Source: an uncultured Ruminococcus sp. (GTDB taxonomy: Bacteria; Bacillota; Clostridia; Oscillospirales; Acutalibacteraceae). From it: 11,260 nt of DNA. The translations under genes and the position numbers were made by a program. Positions 6,857-11,260 of the stretch are shown here, one piece after another. Within the stretch, counting starts at the first letter, position 1; every line of letters starts with the position of its first letter. The notes beneath the pieces are model-generated. The model saw only the letters and a program-made list of their open reading frames with translations. It had not been told where the DNA came from and did no database searches. The DNA lies in contig CATOLC010000021.1 in assembly GCA_951800855.1 (NCBI GenBank), forward strand, positions 1 to 11,260. Reading direction: 5' to 3'.

Positions 6857-7915
6857 ATGCATAGAATGGGGATACTTACAAGTGGTGGGGATTGTCAGGG
6901 ATTAAATACAGCGATAAGAGGGATATGCAAAGCTCTTTATCATGAGTTCGATGCTGATAGTTTAGAATTAGTAGGCTTTTTAGACGGATACACTGGTCTT
7001 ATAAAAAATGAGTATAAAATTTTAACTTCTTTGGATTTTTCTGAGATTATTGACATTGGCGGGACAATTCTAGGAACCTCCAGACAGCCGTTTAAAAGGC
7101 TAAGGATTATAGGAGAGGATAATATTGACAAAGTTGAGGCAATGAAAAAGTCTTATAACAAAGCAGAACTTGAGTGCCTTTTTGTACTTGGAGGAAATGG
7201 AACTCAAAAAACAGCTAATTTACTAAGCGGAGAGGGACTAAACATAATATCTTTGCCAAAAACAATAGACAATGATATTTGGGGTACAGATATGACGTTT
7301 GGCTTTCAGAGCGCAATCGATGCTGCTACGGAATATATAGACCATATTTATACCACAGCCAAATCACATGGCAGGATATTTGTAGTTGAGATTATGGGGC
7401 ATAAAGCTGGCTGGCTAGCTTTGCACTCTGGCGTGGCTGGTGGTGCTGATATAATATTGATACCGGAAATTCCCTGTACACTTGGATCAATTTATAAAAA
7501 TATAGAAAAAAATAAGAAAGAAGGAAAAAATTTTTCAATAATCGCACTTGCTGAGGGAGCTGTTTTTAGTTTTGGCTCGGAGGCTGTTCCCAGAGGAAAA
7601 GAGGGCGGCTCTCCATCTTATAGACTTGCCCGTGAGCTTAGTAAATTAACTGTTCAAGAAGTGAAAGTAGCAGTTCCGGGATATTATCAGAGGGGTGGAA
7701 GCACATCTGCTTATGACCGTATTCTTGCGACTAAATTTGGAGCAGCAGCTGCTGATTTGGCAAAGAAGAAAATCTATGGGAAAATGGTATCTTTAAAAGA
7801 TGGAGAGATAGTTCCAATTGACTTAAGCGAGGTTGCAGGGAAAATAAAAAGCGTACCTACGGACTATAATCTGATAAAATATGCTAAAAGTATAGGAATT
7901 TGTTTTGGTGATTAA
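6857..7915 (+). CDS. pfkA: Phosphofructokinase family protein (mixed ATP/PPi-type active site)
   Basis: PfkA-superfamily enzyme, 352 aa, that phosphorylates fructose 6-phosphate to fructose 1,6-bisphosphate in glycolysis. Visible motifs: GILTSGGDCQGLN (5-17); LGTSRQPF (72-79); LGGNGTQ (111-117), in place of the usual GGDGS/T; PKTIDND (134-140), with the catalytic Asp138; MGHKAGWLAL (180-189); and GYYQRGGSTSAYDR (275-288). In well-studied enzymes GGDG plus PGTIDND marks ATP use and GGDD plus PKTIDND marks PPi use. Here the Gly after the third position is ATP-like, the Lys is PPi-like, and the Mg-binding Asp is Asn. I recall GGNGT in a clostridial subgroup, so the phosphoryl donor is uncertain. 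AAAGGAG at 6842-6848 overlaps the ppk1 stop and fixes the start at 6857 rather than Met4. It lies 13 nt after ppk1 and is probably co-transcribed. Confidence 0.9.
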   Translation: MHRMGILTSGGDCQGLNTAIRGICKALYHEFDADSLELVGFLDGYTGLIKNEYKILTSLDFSEIIDIGGTILGTSRQPFKRLRIIGEDNIDKVEAMKKSYNKAELECLFVLGGNGTQKTANLLSGEGLNIISLPKTIDNDIWGTDMTFGFQSAIDAATEYIDHIYTTAKSHGRIFVVEIMGHKAGWLALHSGVAGGADIILIPEIPCTLGSIYKNIEKNKKEGKNFSIIALAEGAVFSFGSEAVPRGKEGGSPSYRLARELSKLTVQEVKVAVPGYYQRGGSTSAYDRILATKFGAAAADLAKKKIYGKMVSLKDGEIVPIDLSEVAGKIKSVPTDYNLIKYAKSIGICFGD

Positions 7916-7935
7916 ATTGAAATGGAGGTATAATT

Positions 7936-8274
7936 ATGCCGAAAGAAGATAAACGAAGTTTGGAAGAACAGCAAGTGATTGACCTTTTTCATAATCCGGA
8001 ATTTCTATTAAGGATTGAAAAGATAAATACTCAAAATGATATTTTAAAAGTTTTTAGAGAAAATAATATAAAAGTTACTTCTGAGACACTTGAATCTTTA
8101 TATGATATATGCGAAAGATACATAAAAAAAGGTTTGGAAGTAATAGATGAAGAGAAGTTTTTGGAAGATGTTGCCGCTGGAAAATGCGAAAATATAAAAA
8201 AGGATGAAAACAAGAGTCCAAAGATAATGGAAAAGGTATGGGGAATTATTAAAAATTCTAAGAGTTCTGAATAG
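7936..8274 (+). CDS. Small protein resembling a Nif11-type RiPP leader
   Basis: A 112-aa charged protein with a strong ribosome binding site (TGGAGGT, 7923-7929), 20 nt after pfk, so probably the last gene of the ppk1 operon. No signal peptide or membrane segment is visible. Residues about 12-65 are predicted helical and follow the Nif11 leader pattern: helix, NPEFLLRIEKINTQND, a FRENNIKVT turn, then a second helix. Residues 72-83 (DEEKFLEDVAAGK) resemble the acidic segment ending in a Gly-Gly-type cleavage motif (L-x-x-V-A-G-G) of such leaders, with AG instead of GG. What follows (83-112) has one Cys, many Lys and an amphipathic IMEKVWGIIKN stretch. No maturase or peptidase-transporter gene is in the window, so a natural-product precursor is a hypothesis; a cytosolic protein of unknown function is equally possible. 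Confidence 0.75.
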   Translation: MPKEDKRSLEEQQVIDLFHNPEFLLRIEKINTQNDILKVFRENNIKVTSETLESLYDICERYIKKGLEVIDEEKFLEDVAAGKCENIKKDENKSPKIMEKVWGIIKNSKSSE

Positions 8275-8287
8275 GAAAACTAATTGT

Positions 8288-8307
8288 ATTAAAACCGGGG
8301 TTTTAGT
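8288..8307. terminator. Weak hairpin terminator between convergent operons
   Basis: An 8-bp stem including one G-T pair surrounds a CGGG loop (core TAAAAC/GTTTTA, 8290-8295 with 8300-8305). It lies 14 nt after the small gene and about 60 nt beyond the tadA stop on the other strand. Downstream on the plus strand are T-rich tracts (8308-8320) rather than a clean T-run, so it may be a weak terminator for either or both directions. Nothing else is recognisable in 8275-8366. Confidence 0.4.
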
Positions 8308-8366
8308 TTATACATTTTTAGCAGCTAATACATCTAGAAAACAAATATCTCTTAAAATTTTTGAAT

Positions 8367-8834
8367 TTATATAGACTTTTTTTTGGATTCTCTTAAACTC
8401 TTAAAAAAATCTGATAATACTGACGAACATTCATTTTGCAATATCCCACAGGTAACAACCGGCTTATGATTATAGGGCAAATCAAATAAGTCTATTATAG
8501 ACCCGCATGAACCCGCCTTTGGGTCATGTGTTCCAAAAATTACACGGGAAATTCTCGAGTTTATAATTGCTCCTGCACACATAGGGCACGGTTCTAAAGT
8601 CACATACAGTTCACAGCCAGTAAGTCTCCAGCTTTTTAAAAATTTGCAAGCTGACTCAATAGCTTCTATTTCAGCGTGTTTCAAAGCATTCTGAGTGATT
8701 TCCCTTTGGTTTCTGCCGGTAGCGATAATTTTATCATTTAAAACAATTATTGCGCCAACGGGGATTTCATTTTCATAGGCGGCTTTTTCTGCTAATTCCA
8801 ACGCTTTTTTCATAAATTTTTCATCAAGATTCAT
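8367..8834 (-). CDS. tadA: tRNA-specific adenosine deaminase
   Basis: Zinc-dependent enzyme that deaminates the wobble adenosine (A34) of tRNA-Arg(ACG) to inosine, allowing one tRNA to read CGU, CGC and CGA. At 155 aa it has the usual length. The deaminase signature is complete: HAE at 53-55 (zinc ligand His53 and proton-shuttling Glu55) and PCPMC at 82-86 (zinc ligands Cys83 and Cys86). NEIPVGA (22-28), the RN at 41-42, and DPKAGSCGS (104-112) are also characteristic of TadA rather than of cytidine or guanine deaminases. The tail is Lys-rich. The start codon lies inside the end of the CDF gene (11-nt overlap, different frame) and has no strong ribosome binding site, so translation is probably coupled. 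Confidence 0.95.
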   Translation of the reverse strand: MNLDEKFMKKALELAEKAAYENEIPVGAIIVLNDKIIATGRNQREITQNALKHAEIEAIESACKFLKSWRLTGCELYVTLEPCPMCAGAIINSRISRVIFGTHDPKAGSCGSIIDLFDLPYNHKPVVTCGILQNECSSVLSDFFKSLRESKKKSI

Positions 8835-10041
8835 TTTCTTTATGGCTTTCTGTTAAGTTAGCGGTTTCGAGAGTTACTCGGTTGATAGTTATTATATATT
8901 TATAAGAATTGTCTAAAGATTTTAATTTATCTTGTAATAAATCTATAATTTGACTGTCCGACTGTTGCAAATCAAAGGGAGCTGAAAGCCCAAAAATTAA
9001 AGTAGGTTTTTTGGAGTTAGGAATTAGTCTTAAATCATAAATTTGAGCAAGAGGATGAAAATTTTTTACAATATCTGAGATTTTTTCCCGCATATCATTT
9101 AAATTTTTATCATCTGTAACAATAGGGTCCATATGAATTATTGTCTGACAACTAAGATTGACCCAAAGTTCTTTTTCCACTGAATCTAAAATATCATGTA
9201 GTTTTAAAATATCAATTTCCGCAGGCATTTCGGCGTGGAATGAGACAATCATTTGTTTAGGGCCATAATTATGTATCATAAGATTATGAACTCCCACGAT
9301 TTCTTTGTGAGCCGAAACTATTTTATCTATTTCGTTTATAAGTTTGGGGTCAGGAGCTTGCCCCATAAGCGGTCCAAGAGATTCTTTTATAATTTCGACT
9401 CCGGTGAACAGTATAAATGCAGCGACTATAAGCCCGGCATATCCATCAATGCAAAGACCGGTAAGGCGAGAGACTAATATGCTCAAAAGGACAGAAGCGG
9501 TTGCTGCGACATCTGCAAGGCTGTCAAGGGAAGCTGCTTTCATTGCATAGGAATTTACTATATTACTGAGCTTTTTATTGAAAAGTCCCATCCAAAGCTT
9601 TAACATTAGCGAAAGTATAAGTATGATGATAGATATTTGATTAAAGGCGATTGGTTCAGGTAATATTATTTTTTCAATTGAGGATTTTACAAATCCTAAT
9701 CCTGTTATAAGAATTGCTACAGAAAGGATTAAACTGGCAATATACTCAACCCTTCCATGGCCAAATGGATGCTCCTTGTCCGCGGGAGTACCTGCTATTT
9801 TAAAACATGCTAGTGTTACTATGGACGACCCTGCATCGGCAAGGTTGTTAAAAGCATCAGCACTTACAGCAATTGAAGCTGTGATAATACCAACAAAAAG
9901 TTTTGCTGCAAATAAAACCGTATTACATATTATTCCTACAATCCCGCTTAGCATTCCAAATTTTTTTCTTACAATAGGCGAGTCTGTATCCTGCGAATTT
10001 TTAAATTCTTTTACAAAAAGTTTTATCAATAGATTAGTCAT
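8824..10041 (-). CDS. Cation diffusion facilitator, probably manganese/divalent-metal efflux
   Basis: Proton-driven exporter of a divalent metal in the cytoplasmic membrane, 405 aa. About six membrane segments lie at residues 30-285, followed by a cytoplasmic domain with VGVHNLMIHNYGP and CQTIIHMDP. The binding-site residues in TM2 are N65-x3-D69 (NNLAD) and in TM5 D173-x3-D177 (DSLAD). This Asn/Asp set, lacking the His of zinc-type members, is associated with Mn(II) transporters, so the metal is an inference. KEHPFGHGRVEYIA is typical of the family. Residues about 315-395 look like a second ferredoxin-like domain, also seen in related Firmicute proteins as I recall. The start is ATG at 10041 with AGGAG about 11 nt upstream; a GTG at 10065 extends the frame by 8 residues but has no site. 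The gene overlaps tadA. Confidence 0.9.
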   Translation of the reverse strand: MTNLLIKLFVKEFKNSQDTDSPIVRKKFGMLSGIVGIICNTVLFAAKLFVGIITASIAVSADAFNNLADAGSSIVTLACFKIAGTPADKEHPFGHGRVEYIASLILSVAILITGLGFVKSSIEKIILPEPIAFNQISIIILILSLMLKLWMGLFNKKLSNIVNSYAMKAASLDSLADVAATASVLLSILVSRLTGLCIDGYAGLIVAAFILFTGVEIIKESLGPLMGQAPDPKLINEIDKIVSAHKEIVGVHNLMIHNYGPKQMIVSFHAEMPAEIDILKLHDILDSVEKELWVNLSCQTIIHMDPIVTDDKNLNDMREKISDIVKNFHPLAQIYDLRLIPNSKKPTLIFGLSAPFDLQQSDSQIIDLLQDKLKSLDNSYKYIITINRVTLETANLTESHKENES

Positions 10042-10079
10042 TTTACTAATTTCTCCTATTTCCACTAAGAATCTATTAC

Positions 10080-10108
10080 ATTATATTTATTATACACTTT
10101 ATAGTCAA
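10080..10108 (-). promoter_or_regulatory. Sigma-A promoter for the CDF-tadA operon
   Basis: Read on the minus strand, TTGACT (10108-10103) and TATAAT (10085-10080) are 17 nt apart, a near-consensus promoter. Transcription would begin near 10073, giving a short leader before the ATG at 10041. No operator or metal-responsive box is recognised. Confidence 0.75.
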
Positions 10109-10254
10109 ATGCTCTAAAGGGATTAAGATTACCAAAAAGCTGTTTATAAAATAACTTAAATAAAAATTTTTCTAAGGAAAAAGGATTGATATAGTGACCA
10201 AAGAGAGAGCCTACTAAATAGAAATATTATTTTAACTTTTTAATTTTAATATCC
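10109..10254. other. AT-rich spacer between divergent promoters
   Basis: About 145 bases separate the CDF promoter from the mscS promoter. I see no frame with a ribosome binding site, no stable hairpin and no repeat in it; it is simple AT-rich DNA with short A- and T-runs. Confidence 0.5.
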
Positions 10255-10283
10255 TTGAAGTATAAGCGTTTGAGGAGTATAAT
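10255..10283 (+). promoter_or_regulatory. Sigma-A promoter for mscS
   Basis: TTGAAG at 10255-10260 and a perfect TATAAT at 10278-10283 are separated by 17 nt. Transcription would begin near 10290, leaving a leader of about 24 nt that contains the AAGGAG ribosome binding site at 10301-10306. Confidence 0.7.
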
Positions 10284-10313
10284 TTTTATAATTACTTTTT
10301 AAGGAGAACTTTT

Positions 10314-11123
10314 ATGCAAAGCATAGATATAGCCCCGTATATTATGAACTTTAGGTCAATGGATTTTATCTGGGAATTAGCAAAAGCAATGATGATTTTA
10401 TTTATTGGGGTATGGCTAATAAATAAAATATGTAAAATTTCCTCTGTGATTTTTGGCCAAATGAATATTGATATAGGGTTGGTTTCATTTCTAAATTCAG
10501 CTTTTAAACTTTTTTTAAGAGTGATTTTAGGGCTTCTTTTTCTTTCTGCTTTAGGCGTTAATATTACATCTGTGATGGCAGCCTTAAGTGCTTCAATTGT
10601 TACTGCTGGTATACTTATAAAGGATAGTATGTCAAATTTTATCAGTGGCTTTTTGCTTATTTTCAATAAGCCGATTAGAGTAGGGGATTATATAGAATTT
10701 GAGAATGTAAAAGGGCACGTTATGAAGATTGAGATGGCATTCACTACTCTTAAGTCTCCTGAAGGAAATTCAGTAATTATTCCTAATTTTAGGCTTTTAT
10801 CGAACAATATCTTAAGGGAAAGCCCTTATGACATTTGCGAGCATTCGTTTTTTGTACATATAACCGGCTTAAATCCAAAATTGGATGCGGGGAAAATTCT
10901 GGATGGTATTCTTTTGACAGACAAGGATGTTTTAAAAATTCCTGCTCCCAAAGTTAAATATGTAGAAATAAATGAACAGGGAATGAAATTAAAAGCAGAA
11001 ATTTTTTGTGAAAAAAGAACGGTTTTATCGTTGCAAACAAACCTATATGAAAATATAAAATTAACCTTTAGAAAACTGGGCGCAGAAGTGCTGGTTAAAG
11101 AGGATGGAAAATCTAATGTATAA
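10314..11123 (+). CDS. mscS: Small-conductance mechanosensitive channel (MscS family)
   Basis: Homoheptameric membrane channel that opens under membrane tension and releases osmolytes during hypo-osmotic shock. At 269 aa it is close to the minimal E. coli MscS size. Three membrane segments lie at about 20-37, 58-82 and 87-115. The pore helix TM3 (VMAALSASIVTAGILIKDSMSNFISG) retains the small Ala/Ser/Gly pattern and bend typical of the family, then continues into FNKPIRVGDYIEF (117-129), the start of the beta domain. V-x2-IEMAFTTLKSPEG and VIIPNFRLLSNNILRES (154-170) are family blocks. Lys103 occupies the position where E. coli has a Gln. The ATG at 10314 has AAGGAG 7 nt upstream. It has its own promoter, divergent from the CDF operon. 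Confidence 0.93.
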   Translation: MQSIDIAPYIMNFRSMDFIWELAKAMMILFIGVWLINKICKISSVIFGQMNIDIGLVSFLNSAFKLFLRVILGLLFLSALGVNITSVMAALSASIVTAGILIKDSMSNFISGFLLIFNKPIRVGDYIEFENVKGHVMKIEMAFTTLKSPEGNSVIIPNFRLLSNNILRESPYDICEHSFFVHITGLNPKLDAGKILDGILLTDKDVLKIPAPKVKYVEINEQGMKLKAEIFCEKRTVLSLQTNLYENIKLTFRKLGAEVLVKEDGKSNV

Positions 11124-11176
11124 AAATAATATTTTAATATAAATTAAGGTAATGATAATATACAAGGAGGAGAATT

Positions 11177-11260
11177 ATGAATAAAGATACTTTTTTAGGA
11201 GGGGTGGAACCAGGCGGTCTTCGCTCCAAGAAAGATATAAAGGTTTTGATATGCTACATA
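11177..11260 (+). CDS. N-terminal fragment of probable DUF4364 protein
   Basis: The frame starts at ATG 11177 with a perfect AAGGAGG (11164-11170) and runs off the right edge after 28 codons. Visible residues include GGVEPGGLRSKKDIKVLICYI. The charged lead followed by an I-K-V-L-I-C-Y-I strand resembles the start of DUF4364 proteins of Clostridia, which are thought to be winged-helix regulators. This rests on a short stretch and on memory of the family. It lies 53 nt after mscS on the same strand and could be in the same transcript; no clear promoter is seen in the gap. Confidence 0.65.
   Translation, partial: MNKDTFLGGVEPGGLRSKKDIKVLICYI

Noticed and set aside
10042..10065. GTG start extending the CDF by 8 residues
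   Set aside because: There is no Shine-Dalgarno site before 10065, while the ATG at 10041 has AGGAG and gives the usual N-terminus of this family.
9776..10117. 113-codon plus-strand frame opposite the CDF start
   Set aside because: It is antisense to the conserved transmembrane part of the CDF and covers its promoter; its hydrophobic residues mirror the opposite strand.
10292..10666. 124-codon minus-strand frame opposite mscS
   Set aside because: It is antisense to the first half of mscS, with no ribosome binding site or domain pattern.

Overview
This AT-rich window looks like a core chromosomal region of a low-GC Gram-positive bacterium, most likely a Clostridia member (Oscillospirales/Ruminococcaceae-like). 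The reasons are the strong purine-rich Shine-Dalgarno sites, the A/T-ending codons, the gene order ileS-lspA-rluD behind a probable divIVA tail, and a probable DUF4364 gene at the right edge. No rRNA, tRNA, CRISPR array or transposase gene is visible.

Layout: (1) 2-4547, plus strand. The 3' end of an upstream gene (possibly divIVA) abuts ileS, followed by lspA (signal peptidase II) and an rluD-like pseudouridine synthase. Between ileS and lspA lies an unusual block of consecutive hairpins (about 3028-3138) that looks like an inserted intergenic repeat and includes a terminator-like stem. (2) 4533-8307, plus strand. A consensus-like sigma-A promoter inside the end of rluD is followed by a leader of about 150 nt with a 12-codon upstream ORF and a hairpin. 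Then come ppk1 (polyphosphate kinase), a phosphofructokinase with a mixed ATP/PPi-type active site, and a small protein resembling a Nif11-type RiPP leader. Gaps are only 13 and 20 nt, so this is very probably one operon, ending at a weak hairpin shared with the convergent unit. (3) 8367-10108, minus strand. A cation diffusion facilitator, probably for Mn(II), overlaps tadA (tRNA adenosine deaminase) by 11 nt; a consensus-like promoter lies just upstream. (4) 10255-11260, plus strand. A divergent promoter precedes an mscS-type mechanosensitive channel, followed by the first 28 codons of a probable DUF4364 protein.

Most genes are housekeeping: isoleucine charging and tRNA wobble editing (ileS, tadA), rRNA modification (rluD), lipoprotein maturation (lspA), phosphate and energy storage with glycolysis (ppk1, pfk), and metal and osmotic homeostasis (CDF, mscS). 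The parts most worth a second look are the hairpin block before lspA, the ppk1 leader, the ppk1-pfk pairing, and the orphan Nif11-leader-like protein. I see no complete novel multi-gene system here. Two gene starts differ from the longest open frame: lspA is placed at 3153 and the CDF at 10041.
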